From G963667855 sp963667855 (GTDB taxonomy: Bacteria; Planctomycetota; Phycisphaerae; UBA1845), in the NCBI GenBank assembly GCA_963667855.2, contig CAXXKI010000021.1, forward strand, positions 1 to 64,000: a stretch of DNA of 64,000 nucleotides. Direction: 5' to 3'. Of this stretch, positions 34,764 through 43,152 are shown in pieces. Both the position numbers and the translations under genes were made by a program. Position 1 is the stretch's first letter, and each line of letters starts with the position of its first letter. Below the pieces are notes generated by a model, which was given only the letters and a program-made list of their open reading frames with translations, was not told where the DNA came from and ran no database searches.

Positions 34764-35225
34764 TCAGGATTCCTCAAAACCAACTCCGCCGCCGCTCTCT
34801 TCACGCTCCTGCGTTTTGCGGGCATCCAAAAAAGTCTGCAGAATAATCTGGGCGGCCACCGCGTCCCGCCGGGCCTTGCGTTTCTTATAGGTCAGTTCGG
34901 CCTCTGACAAATACTCGTCCGCCCCGCGAGAAGATAATCGCTCATCCCACAGGAAAACCTTCAACCCGGAAATCTTTATCAACTCCGCTCCGAACGACCG
35001 GGTTATTTTCGCCTGCGTACCTTCGGTCCCATCCATATTCAAGGGGAGCCCGAGCACGTAGGCGCCGACATCGAAGTTTTCCCCTTCCGCGATGACTTCG
35101 CGAACCTGGGAGGCTACATCACCTTTCCGGGTAAGGACCCCCAGCGGCGAAGCGATCGAACCGTCCGCGTCACCAATGGCCAAACCGATCCGCTTCGTAC
35201 CGTAATCTATTCCCAAGTACCGAAT
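34764..35225 (-). CDS. ruvX: RuvX/YqgF family Holliday-junction resolvase-like, probable ATT start
   Basis: Cytoplasmic RNase H-like protein of about 153 residues with the YqgF core: LGIDYGTKRIGLAIGD, GAYVLGLPLNMDGTEG and VFLWDERLSSRGAD. It acts in 16S rRNA 5'-end maturation or junction resolution, depending on species. The family usually begins MRYLGIDYG. Here the codons before LGIDYG read ATT CGG TAC, and GGAG lies 8 bases before ATT. No ATG, GTG or TTG lies between the upstream stop and ATT. The only canonical alternative is a TTG at 35216, inside the conserved sequence and without a ribosome site. Initiation at ATT is inferred. Confidence 0.8.
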   Translation of the reverse strand: MRYLGIDYGTKRIGLAIGDADGSIASPLGVLTRKGDVASQVREVIAEGENFDVGAYVLGLPLNMDGTEGTQAKITRSFGAELIKISGLKVFLWDERLSSRGADEYLSEAELTYKKRKARRDAVAAQIILQTFLDARKTQEREESGGGVGFEES

Positions 35226-35254
35226 GAGTATAGCTCCGTGTTCAGAACGCGACC

Positions 35255-36328
35255 TTAAGAGTAAATATCACCATGCGCCATTTCGATTTCCGCAAGAAGA
35301 GTTTTAATCGATTGGGCGTCACTCTTTTTGCAGACCAGCGTGGCATCATTGGAATGCACAATCGTCAAATCGTGCAGACCAACCGTAGCGATCAGGTGTT
35401 TATCGTCCTCGGATACCACGGTCACGCCGTCGGATCCAAGATTGAATGTCCGCTTGGAAACAGAAATATTGCCGTGCTGGTCAGAGGGCAGGACTTCCCC
35501 AAGTTGCGTCCACGAACCAACGTCCGCCCAGTGGCAGTTCATCTCCACGACCATTACGTTTTTGGCCCTTTCCATAACCGCAAAATCGATTGAGATTTTC
35601 TGCAGCGTGGGATAGATGGATTCAAGCCTGGCCTGGCGCTCGGGCGTGTCCCACGCCTCGGCTATCTCCGTCACCCCGTTATAGGAAACCGGAAGATTGA
35701 CCTTGAGTTCATCCAGAATCGCACTGGTCCGCCAGGCGAACATTCCACTGTTCCAGTAATAGTCTCCGGAAGCGGCATAGAGAGCGGCCAGGTTCTTATC
35801 CGGTTTTTCCGTAAACTGTTCGACGCGGTACACGTCTTCGGCGATCTGCTCGCCCCTTTTGACGTAGCCGAACGCCGTTTCCGGCGCTCTTACCGTTATC
35901 CCAATTGGGATAAGAGCCGTGGGGTTCGCCGCCGCGGTCTTGAACGCCAGATCGACAGCCTGGGCAAACTGGCTGACCGGTCGAATCACGTGATCAGCGG
36001 TAAATATCCCCATTACCGATTCCGGATCCCGCTTGTGCAGAATCGCAGCGGCCAGCCCTACCGCGTTGGCCGTATCACGACCTTCCGGTTCACCTATCAG
36101 GTTCTCCTTCGGCAGTTCCGGCAACTCCTCCGCCACCTTGGGAAGATGGTTCGCGCCCGTAATCACATGAATGTTGCTCGGCTCGAGCACCTCGGTCAAC
36201 CGTTCATAGGAAGAACGCAACAGGCTTTTTCCATTGAATAACCGCAGCAACTGCTTGGGGCGATCCTTCCTGCTCAAAGGCCATAATCGCGTTCCCGCGC
36301 CACCTGCCATTATTACCGCATGTGCCAT
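35255..36328 (-). CDS. manC: Mannose-1-phosphate guanylyltransferase
   Basis: 357 residues. The nucleotidyltransferase signature is at the N-terminus (MAGGAGTRLWPLSRKDRPKQ), with FTADHVIRP, PETAFGYVKRGEQ, FTEKPDKNLA, YYWNSGMFAWRTS and NCHWADVGSW further on. It makes GDP-mannose from mannose-1-phosphate and GTP for glycan synthesis. It has only the transferase domain and lacks the C-terminal isomerase domain of bifunctional enzymes. The ATG at 36328 places the signature at residue 4. It lies 29 bases before the ruvX start and follows the helicase gene, all on one strand. Confidence 0.9.
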   Translation of the reverse strand: MAHAVIMAGGAGTRLWPLSRKDRPKQLLRLFNGKSLLRSSYERLTEVLEPSNIHVITGANHLPKVAEELPELPKENLIGEPEGRDTANAVGLAAAILHKRDPESVMGIFTADHVIRPVSQFAQAVDLAFKTAAANPTALIPIGITVRAPETAFGYVKRGEQIAEDVYRVEQFTEKPDKNLAALYAASGDYYWNSGMFAWRTSAILDELKVNLPVSYNGVTEIAEAWDTPERQARLESIYPTLQKISIDFAVMERAKNVMVVEMNCHWADVGSWTQLGEVLPSDQHGNISVSKRTFNLGSDGVTVVSEDDKHLIATVGLHDLTIVHSNDATLVCKKSDAQSIKTLLAEIEMAHGDIYS

Positions 36329-36392
36329 ATCTCTAACGTCCTGCTCGTTTTTGCCGACCAAATTCCCGCGATCCTGTATCTAATCCAGACTT

Positions 36393-38579
36393 TCAATAAT
36401 CAACTTCGTCGAAATCCACCCGTTCCAACTCCGCGAACTGGAGAATAAACGTCTTCTGCTCACCACTCTGAAACTCCACACCCAACTGAACCTGAGCACC
36501 GTTGGGCCTGAGCCACATTACCCGCCCCAAACCATACGAGGGGTGCCGAACCAGCGTGCCAACATCCCATAAATGTATATCGGACGGTAACTCTCCGCCC
36601 CTTTTGTGGCGCGAGCCACTTTTAGCACTACGAAACGGATCGTCAAGGCATTCGATTTCCCGGCGAGGCAATTCTTTTACGAACGGAGACGCGACTTTTC
36701 GCTCGGTAATACCACGAACCATGCGATAACGACTGTAACTGAGCGTCAACTCTCGTTTGCTCCTGGTCATGCCCACAAAACAAAGTCGCCGTTCTTCCTC
36801 CTCATCGCAGTCTGTGTGCCTGTCTTCTCGATAAAACGGGAGTAACCCGTCTTCCAGAGCTATTATATACACGACCGGGAATTCCAGACCCTTCGCCGCA
36901 TGCAGAGTCATCAGCGTCACGCGACCCTTGTCCTCTTCAACCGAGTCCACGTCACCCAGCAGACTGGTGTGCTCCAGCCATTCGAGCAGGGTTGAATCCG
37001 GGTGAATATCTTCAAAGACCTTAGTGGCGTTAACCAGTTCGCCAACATTCAGAGCGGGTTCGGGATCAACTTCGGAATCTTTGTTTAAAGCGGCCTGCAA
37101 CCCTGAAAGGCTCAATATCTGCTCCAAAGCGCTTCGCGGAGAGGCCTCTCTCAGCAAGGCAATCGATTTCAAAATCATGGCAAAGCCGGTCACGCGGGTG
37201 ACGGCCGCCTTCTTGAGCTCCGGAACCTGTTCCGGCTCCAGCACTACCTCAAAAAGGGGCTTGCCAGCCGCTCTGGCGTGGGCGACCAGCCTGTCCACCG
37301 TAGTCTTGCCGATTCCCCGAGCGGGCGTATTTATGCACCGAAGCAATGACACCTCATCGTGCGGATTCACGACGATCCTGGTATAAGCGAGAACGTCCTT
37401 GATCTCCTTCCGAGCGTAGAACTCCGTTCCCCGGGCAACCTGGTATGCCACCCCTTCCTTAATCAATGACTCTTCAATCGCCCGGCTTAACGAATTCAAG
37501 CGGTAGAAAACCGCGATATCGCCCAAGTATTCACCTTTGGCGTTACGGTCCACGATATCTCTGGCAATAAACTCGGCCTCATCTTCCGCATCTTCGAAAG
37601 ACACCACGCGAACGCGGCTTCCCTGCGGATTCTCGGTCCAAAGAGACTTTTCCTTTCGGGATACGTTATTCTCGATCAAACCGCTGGCGGCAGCCAGGAT
37701 GCGCTTGGTCGAGCGGTAATTCTGCTCCAGGCGAACTACCTTGGCGTCGGGATGGTCCTTTTCGAAACTGAGGATGTTCTCGATATCCGCTCCACGCCAG
37801 CCGTAGATGGACTGGTCGGGATCGCCGGTAGCACAAAGATTGCGGTTTTGCCTGGTAATCAGGTGGGCGATTTCGTATTGAGCGCTGTTGGTATCCTGGT
37901 ATTCGTCGATCAGTACGTGCGTATATCGCTGCTCTATCTTCCCGCACAATTCTGTGTCATTGCGGAGCAAGAGGGCCAGCTTCAACAGAAGATCATCGAA
38001 ATCCAGGGCGTGCTGCTCGGCCAGTATCTTTTCGTACATCGTATAGATCTGGGCGATATTCCGCTGACCCCAGTCTGCGGCATGATCCGCGAACCGTTCA
38101 GCGGTGACCATGGCGTTTTTGGCGTTACTGATAACGGTTTGCACCTTTGCCGGTGTCCAGTTGTCGGCCGACAGCGCCACTCGCTCAATAGCCGCTTTTA
38201 GAACCAGTCGCTGGTCTCGCACATCGAAAATGGTGAAATCTTCCGGCAAGCCCGCGTTTTCGTGATGAATCCGCAATAACCGGGCAGCCAGCGAGTGGAA
38301 GGTACATACCGTCATCTCCCGCCCCACGCCCATAGCCAACATCCGCTCTCTCATCTCCTCCGCAGCTTTATTGGTAAAGGTGATGGCCAACACGTTCCGC
38401 GCGGGAGTCACTGTACACCCAAGGTAAGCGGCTCGCCGGGTAATAACCCGGGTCTTGCCCGCACCCGCGCCGGCAAGAACAAGCAATGGTCCGTTGGTAT
38501 GTTGGACGGCCTCCGCCTGCGATTCTGTCAGGTCGGCCAGGAGACTGTCTATTCGTTGCTCGGTCGGTGTTCTACTCAT
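36393..38579 (-). CDS. UvrD/PcrA-type superfamily I DNA helicase
   Basis: About 728 residues with all helicase motifs in order: GAGAGKTRVITRRAAYLG (I), CTFHSLAARLLR (Ia), VLIDEYQDTNSAQYEI (II), GDPDQSIYGWRGADIENI (III), VRLEQNYRSTKRI (IV), LMTLHAAKGLEFPVVYI (V) and RRLCFVGMTRSKRELTL (VI). The C-terminus (VGTLVRHPSYGLGRVMW) is the small Tudor-like domain that PcrA/UvrD use to bind RNA polymerase. It translocates 3' to 5' on single-stranded DNA in repair. The start at 38579 (MSRTPTEQRID) is 89 bases from the divergent acpS start. Confidence 0.93.
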   Translation of the reverse strand: MSRTPTEQRIDSLLADLTESQAEAVQHTNGPLLVLAGAGAGKTRVITRRAAYLGCTVTPARNVLAITFTNKAAEEMRERMLAMGVGREMTVCTFHSLAARLLRIHHENAGLPEDFTIFDVRDQRLVLKAAIERVALSADNWTPAKVQTVISNAKNAMVTAERFADHAADWGQRNIAQIYTMYEKILAEQHALDFDDLLLKLALLLRNDTELCGKIEQRYTHVLIDEYQDTNSAQYEIAHLITRQNRNLCATGDPDQSIYGWRGADIENILSFEKDHPDAKVVRLEQNYRSTKRILAAASGLIENNVSRKEKSLWTENPQGSRVRVVSFEDAEDEAEFIARDIVDRNAKGEYLGDIAVFYRLNSLSRAIEESLIKEGVAYQVARGTEFYARKEIKDVLAYTRIVVNPHDEVSLLRCINTPARGIGKTTVDRLVAHARAAGKPLFEVVLEPEQVPELKKAAVTRVTGFAMILKSIALLREASPRSALEQILSLSGLQAALNKDSEVDPEPALNVGELVNATKVFEDIHPDSTLLEWLEHTSLLGDVDSVEEDKGRVTLMTLHAAKGLEFPVVYIIALEDGLLPFYREDRHTDCDEEEERRLCFVGMTRSKRELTLSYSRYRMVRGITERKVASPFVKELPRREIECLDDPFRSAKSGSRHKRGGELPSDIHLWDVGTLVRHPSYGLGRVMWLRPNGAQVQLGVEFQSGEQKTFILQFAELERVDFDEVDY

Positions 38580-38668
38580 GACGCAAGGTATAGCGGATGA
38601 AGGATATAAAGTCGAAGGTAAGAGATGGAACTCTTGCTCCATTTCCTCCGCGTCCTTACTCTCTGTGC

Positions 38669-39049
38669 ATGTCCATTATAAGTCACGGCGTAGACATAGC
38701 GGAATGCAGCAGAATCCAGGATCTCCTGGAGAAACACCGGGAGAGGTTTCTTGACCGCTGCCTGACCAAAGCGGAACAGGAACGGGCGAACCAGCTCAGG
38801 AATCCGATACCGCATATCACGGGGAGATTCGCGGCCAAGGAAGCGATTCTCAAGGTTCTCGGTACAGGATGGCGCGGGCAGATCGCCTGGACGGACATGG
38901 AGATTACCAATGACGAATTCGGTGCTCCCCAGGTATCGCTGACCGGAGAGTGCGCCAGGGTCGCCTCCGGCTTGGGAATAGAACGAATCCTTCTATCCAT
39001 AAGCCACACCGATAACCAGGCGATAGCCAGCGCGATCGGAACCGCTTAG
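38669..39049 (+). CDS. acpS: Holo-[acyl-carrier-protein] synthase
   Basis: 126 residues. Motifs are SHGVDIAECSRIQDLL near the N-terminus and GRFAAKEAILKVLGTGWRG, which hold the magnesium and phosphopantetheine-transfer residues. The end (ERILLSISHTDNQAIASAI) is also typical. It moves phosphopantetheine from CoA to acyl carrier protein. The ATG at 38669 fits the family N-terminus; no Shine-Dalgarno is visible, so a leaderless or weak start is possible. The next gene starts 37 bases downstream. Confidence 0.93.
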   Translation: MSIISHGVDIAECSRIQDLLEKHRERFLDRCLTKAEQERANQLRNPIPHITGRFAAKEAILKVLGTGWRGQIAWTDMEITNDEFGAPQVSLTGECARVASGLGIERILLSISHTDNQAIASAIGTA

Positions 39050-39086
39050 CTTTTTTAATGAATTCCAGGCACACGAAAGCAATGCA

Positions 39087-40028
39087 ATGACCTTTAGCGA
39101 ATTGCTGACATGTAACGCACCAATAATCACCGAAGGAGCCATTATCGAACGGCTCCGCAGGTCGGGCTCCGTACAACTTGACCGGCATATCGAACAGACG
39201 GGCCTGATCTATAATCGCGATAAAAAGGGGATACTGGAAAACATATATCGGGAATACCTGGATGTCGGCCAGCAGTTCGATTTACCGATCATATTGGGAA
39301 CTCCAACCTGGCGGGCGAACCCCGTTCGCTTGAGAGCGGCCGGTTTGCACGACCTCAACGGCGTCAACCGGGACGCCTTCAGGTTTCTAGCGTCGATACG
39401 AAAGAGTTACGGCCAATACGCTTCCAGGATTTATATTGGCGGCTTGATGGGCTGCATGGGCGATGCATACAAACCCCAGGAGGCTCTGGACGAGGACGAA
39501 TCAGCACAATTCCACCGGCGGCAGGTCGGAGCATTGGCTCAAACCAATATCGATTTCATCCATGCGGTCACTCTGCCGGCCGCGTCGGAAGCCAGGGGAA
39601 TAGCCCGGGCAATATCTGAACGAAATATCCCCTACATTCTGAGTTTCGTGATACAAGGCGACGGTACGCTGCTCGACGATACCCCCATTCACGAACTGGT
39701 AACGGAAATCGACGAGAGTATCTCGCCGAGTCCGTCTGCATACATGGTGAACTGCGTACACCCCGTAACGTTCATAGAAGCGATGGAAACAGTGTGCAGC
39801 CAATCGGAAAAAGCAAGAGAGAGAATAATCGGCTTGCAGGGCAATACCTCGAGCTTAACGCCGGAAGAACTGAATAACCGCCGCGAACTGGATACCGATT
39901 TACCCGAAACCTTCGCGGAAGCCATGAAAACCGCCAGGACAAAGTTCCAGACAAGAATTCTAGGCGGTTGTTGCGGAACCACACCGGAGCATATATCGGC
40001 CATAGCCGAGATGTTGACCAAACCATAG
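39087..40028 (+). CDS. Homocysteine S-methyltransferase family protein
   Basis: 313 residues, one Hcy-methyltransferase domain. The zinc ligands are in MVNCVHPVTF and LGGCCGTTPEHISAIAEML. Other landmarks are IITEGAIIERLRRSGSVQLD, LPIILGTPTWRANPVRL and IYIGGLMGCMGDAYKPQEAL. The family transfers methyl groups to homocysteine or other thiols, and the donor cannot be read from sequence. The start codon follows a poor ribosome site. It is 37 bases after acpS and probably co-transcribed. A repeat-rich patch follows it. Confidence 0.87.
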   Translation: MTFSELLTCNAPIITEGAIIERLRRSGSVQLDRHIEQTGLIYNRDKKGILENIYREYLDVGQQFDLPIILGTPTWRANPVRLRAAGLHDLNGVNRDAFRFLASIRKSYGQYASRIYIGGLMGCMGDAYKPQEALDEDESAQFHRRQVGALAQTNIDFIHAVTLPAASEARGIARAISERNIPYILSFVIQGDGTLLDDTPIHELVTEIDESISPSPSAYMVNCVHPVTFIEAMETVCSQSEKARERIIGLQGNTSSLTPEELNNRRELDTDLPETFAEAMKTARTKFQTRILGGCCGTTPEHISAIAEMLTKP

Positions 40029-40061
40029 GTTTCCTGCGAAGCCTGGCGGCGGATGGCAGGG

Positions 40062-40126
40062 AAACCATAGCGGAACCAAAGGCGCCCCAAAGGCAAACCA
40101 TCGCGGGACCAAAGCACTCCAAAGGC
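40062..40126. repeat. Tandem imperfect direct repeat (33 and 32 bases)
   Basis: Two adjacent units, 40062-40094 and 40095-40126, each run AAACCAT(A/C)GCGG(A/G)ACCAAAG...CCAAAGGC with few differences. There are only two units and no spacer, immediately downstream of the homocysteine methyltransferase-like gene. Confidence 0.75.
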
Positions 40127-40180
40127 AAGCTGGAGTAGATCTCAGGAAAATACTAAAGACCAGAAAACGCTAAAAACCAA

Positions 40181-40310
40181 GTCTATCCACCGCTAGTGGA
40201 TAGACACCATAAGGTAGCCGCCGGTGTGGCTCGCTAAAAGCAGGCGGAACCGGCGGAAAAGAACTACCCCGATCCCCGAAGAGCCCACCCGCGCCTTTAG
40301 CGGGTGGCCG
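40181..40310 (+). repeat. Dispersed stem-loop element, short copy 3
   Basis: This 130-base block keeps the core of the two long copies. It has a first hairpin (40181-40190/40196-40205, 10 bp, loop CGCTA) of unrelated sequence. The H2 outer stem follows (40218-40225/40249-40256, CCGCCGGT/ACCGGCGG). Last is an H3-position hairpin (40285-40292/40300-40307, 8 bp, loop GCCTTTA). Shared strings are GTAGCCGC, AACCGGCGGAAAAGA and GCCTTT. H0 and the inner H2 stem are absent or very weak. Confidence 0.65.
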
Positions 40311-40660
40311 ACATGAAACTTAGAACGAGTTAAGGGAGGACAATTTACTAAACGCTTACGGGAAAACTAACAACATTCCCCGTTTCGACTAGGCTACGTT
40401 AAGGCGGATTAATATTTAGTCAACACTACCATAACCTCGTCAACCGTGGAGGCCCGCCACCATGCCGTTCGCTATGCGGATATTCCATAATCCATCGCAT
40501 CTTCGTATATGGACATTCGTATTCCGTCTCCCACTTGAGCTTGTCCGTACTTCCTTCATGCGGGCGGTATACTTTTTTGCCTTGGCGCCAGTTAGAATCA
40601 TAATTTCTCTGCAACAACATTCCACGGGACTATCCTCACTATACGATTGACAAGCGGGGA

Positions 40661-40723
40661 AAAAGGGGACATCACTGATTAACCCAATCACTAGAAACCT
40701 CATTAATCAGTAATGTCCCTTTT
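40661..40723. repeat. 22-bp inverted repeat, MITE- or REP-like
   Basis: The arms 40661-40682 and 40703-40723 are complementary apart from one A-C mismatch and one bulged G, with a 20-base spacer. Outer ends AAAAGGGGACAT/ATGTCCCTTTT resemble terminal repeats of small palindromic elements. No transposase is recognisable beside it. Confidence 0.65.
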
Positions 40724-40781
40724 CTTCGTGCTTTCCTTATAAAACAAAAGCCCATGAATCTTTTACAATATTTGGCGTAAC

Positions 40782-41840
40782 TCAAGAATCAACGGTCATA
40801 ACCAGCTTGCCCTGGATATTCCCTTTTTCCAGCAGGACGTGAGCCTGCCTCGCGGTTTGCTCGGAAAAGGATCCGACGACTTTCGGTTCGGTTGGCTGCA
40901 CATATCCATCTTCAACCAGTTTTACCAATTCGTTCAATTGCCGCTGGTAAACGGACCAGGTTTCCGGCCGGCCGAATAGCGCCCTGGCGCCCACGAATTC
41001 AAAGTGCAGAGACGCCGATCGGGCAAAAAGAGGGCTGCGGCTGGCGTTCCAGACGTTAAGCTGGAATCCCGGCGGTTCCTCCACGATCGATACGACCCAC
41101 CCGTCGAATCCGATCACGTCACAACATAACTGCTTCATCTGCCCGCCCCAGAAATCAAAAGCGACGGAAACAGGCTTATTCCCATTCAAACGAAAAACCC
41201 GATGGACCATCTGCTCCGGCAGCAGGCCGCGGTAACGAAGGATGTGATCCTGGTCAATTCCCAATTGGCTTGCCAGGTATTCCGCACTCGCGTCACTGCC
41301 CGCGGTGGCGATGATCGACTCCGCACCCCGGTAGCGCAACAGTTGAATGGCGATCGACCCCACGCCACCCGATCCACCGGCCACGAACACGTCCTTACCG
41401 GCGAAGAAAATATCCTTTTCCATAACCGCCTGATAGGCAGTCAAACCAACCAGAGGCAAACCCGCCGCCTGTGTAAACGACAGGGTTTCAGGTTTGCGGG
41501 CGGCGAATTCCGCGGGTACGCAAACATATTCGGCGTAAGCTCCCCCCCAGTCGTTACGAGCAACGTAAACCATTACTTCGTCACCGACGTTCAACTCCGT
41601 TGTTTCTTCACTGCTCCGAATCCGTTCGCCCACCGCATCGACAATACCCGCGGCATCCACCCCGAGAACCATGGGCGGGTTTCCACCGAAATTACCGCGA
41701 CGGAATTTGTAATCGACAGGATTGAAAGCAACCGCCCGAACCCTGACCCGCACCTCTCCAGGTTTTGGCTCCGGTCTGGAAACTTCCCGCACCTCAAGGT
41801 TTTCGACCGCACCGAATTCTCTTAAAGCAATAACCTTCAT
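40782..41840 (-). CDS. Zinc-independent MDR family NAD(P)H:quinone oxidoreductase-like
   Basis: About 352 residues of the medium-chain dehydrogenase/reductase superfamily. The catalytic fold starts MKVIALREFGAVENLEVREV and continues AFNPVDYKFRRGNF and VLGVDAAGIVDAVGERI. The nucleotide fold has DVFVAGGSGGVGSIAIQLLR, a glycine motif of the NADPH-dependent quinone oxidoreductase branch. The structural-zinc cysteines of alcohol dehydrogenases are absent. The ATG at 41840 is chosen because family proteins begin there. The physiological substrate is unknown. Confidence 0.88.
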   Translation of the reverse strand: MKVIALREFGAVENLEVREVSRPEPKPGEVRVRVRAVAFNPVDYKFRRGNFGGNPPMVLGVDAAGIVDAVGERIRSSEETTELNVGDEVMVYVARNDWGGAYAEYVCVPAEFAARKPETLSFTQAAGLPLVGLTAYQAVMEKDIFFAGKDVFVAGGSGGVGSIAIQLLRYRGAESIIATAGSDASAEYLASQLGIDQDHILRYRGLLPEQMVHRVFRLNGNKPVSVAFDFWGGQMKQLCCDVIGFDGWVVSIVEEPPGFQLNVWNASRSPLFARSASLHFEFVGARALFGRPETWSVYQRQLNELVKLVEDGYVQPTEPKVVGSFSEQTARQAHVLLEKGNIQGKLVMTVDS

Positions 41841-42135
41841 CAGATCATGAACCTGTAATGAATCAGTCGACCCGGAACCATTCCACCTGGTTTCCAACCT
41901 GCGCAGGATGCTTTATGCCGCGGGACACCTTGCCGAAACTCAAAACGCCCTGCTTACCCGTCAATTATGGACGACTATGCAGACGGTGTCCAGAAAGTTG
42001 TTTTAGACCTGCTTCCTGTGACCGGATATTCATTATCCCGCCGCGGAATAATACTCTTATGGTTGCTTATTAAAGCTGAAGGGTTGAATAACAGCCAATA
42101 CCGCCTCGAATACAATAGATATTGGTAAACGCCAA

Positions 42136-43107
42136 TTACGGAGTCTGCACCCAGGCGGTATCCGACCTGTCGATGGTGAACATCCGGTTCACTCCATCGA
42201 AGGAAACCACACCGCTATCTTCCACTTTGTACCCAAGCTGCTTGAGAGTTGCGTAACTGCAGTGGCCATCAAGAAACAACACCGACCCCTTACCCAGGTG
42301 CCGAGGATCAACAGCGGTCCGGCTTTGCGGAGACTTGTCGAAATTGGCCATCTCCCCATTTACAGGATCCACCTTGGGAGGGTCAAGATTGAACCCTTCA
42401 TTACCGTAGCGGTCGGCGTCACGGCTGTTGTTGTCATACGGAAGACGGTTGACGAATGAAGCAGCCGTCCCCATGCAGTCGGCCACCGCAACGCAGCCGC
42501 CAGGAGATTTCACGCTGGTCATTTTCACCGGCCAGTTCTTGAAATCTGTCGGATTACTTGAGTCTTTGAGCCGGGCGTTACCCAGGAAGTGGTAGTTGTA
42601 ACCGTAACAACCGTTTCGTTCATCCACCCAGCGGGCGACGCTGGGGCAAACGTAGACATCGCTGGAATAATCCTGCCTGTCGCCCAACTCTCCGAAGCGA
42701 TCTATGGTGTTTTTTTCCGGTTGAGGATCGTCGAAGGCGGGAACACCAACATAACTGCCCATGATAGCCAGAAACGTCGGTCGGTACTTCAGACCGCCCT
42801 TGATATCCATGCGCCAGTTTTCATTATCCAGCTTGGGTAATCGGCAAGGAAGTAGCTGGTCGTTATGCTCCATCGCGTACATGTACATCCCCTGCCCTAA
42901 CGTACGCAACCGGCTCAGGCAGACTGCCGCCTTCCCCTGCTGCCTTGCTTTTCTCAATGAGGGCAGGAGGATGGCAATAAGCAATGCAATAATGCTTACC
43001 ACAACCAGCAATTCCACGAGCGTGAAACCGCAGGCAATAAAACCACGCCGTCGCGTACGAAATACACGACGGCCTGGTATGGAATTAACAGAACGAATGA
43101 TCGCCAT
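42136..43107 (-). CDS. Prepilin-like protein with H-x9-DG C-terminus
   Basis: 323 residues. A basic leader ends in GFTLVELLVVVSIIALLIAI, the type IV prepilin cleavage and methylation motif; cleavage is expected at G/F by a prepilin peptidase. The soluble part has several cysteines and ends with DPRHLGKGSVLFLDGHC, matching the H-x9-DG motif of planctomycete pseudopilin-like proteins that are present in many copies per genome. It is expected to sit in the inner membrane with a periplasmic domain. The gene is single, lacking secretion-system neighbours. Confidence 0.88.
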   Translation of the reverse strand: MAIIRSVNSIPGRRVFRTRRRGFIACGFTLVELLVVVSIIALLIAILLPSLRKARQQGKAAVCLSRLRTLGQGMYMYAMEHNDQLLPCRLPKLDNENWRMDIKGGLKYRPTFLAIMGSYVGVPAFDDPQPEKNTIDRFGELGDRQDYSSDVYVCPSVARWVDERNGCYGYNYHFLGNARLKDSSNPTDFKNWPVKMTSVKSPGGCVAVADCMGTAASFVNRLPYDNNSRDADRYGNEGFNLDPPKVDPVNGEMANFDKSPQSRTAVDPRHLGKGSVLFLDGHCSYATLKQLGYKVEDSGVVSFDGVNRMFTIDRSDTAWVQTP

Positions 43108-43152
43108 TTGACAATACCGGCAGTTAATGCTGCTTTCCCGGAAACGCGTCAG

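Noticed and set aside
40062..40126. A CRISPR array
   Set aside because: Only two adjacent imperfect units with no spacer, and no cas genes in the window.
40426..40703. Minus-strand frames of 64 and 87 codons beside the palindrome
   Set aside because: They were considered as transposase remnants, but no HUH or Tyr motif and no ribosome site could be found.
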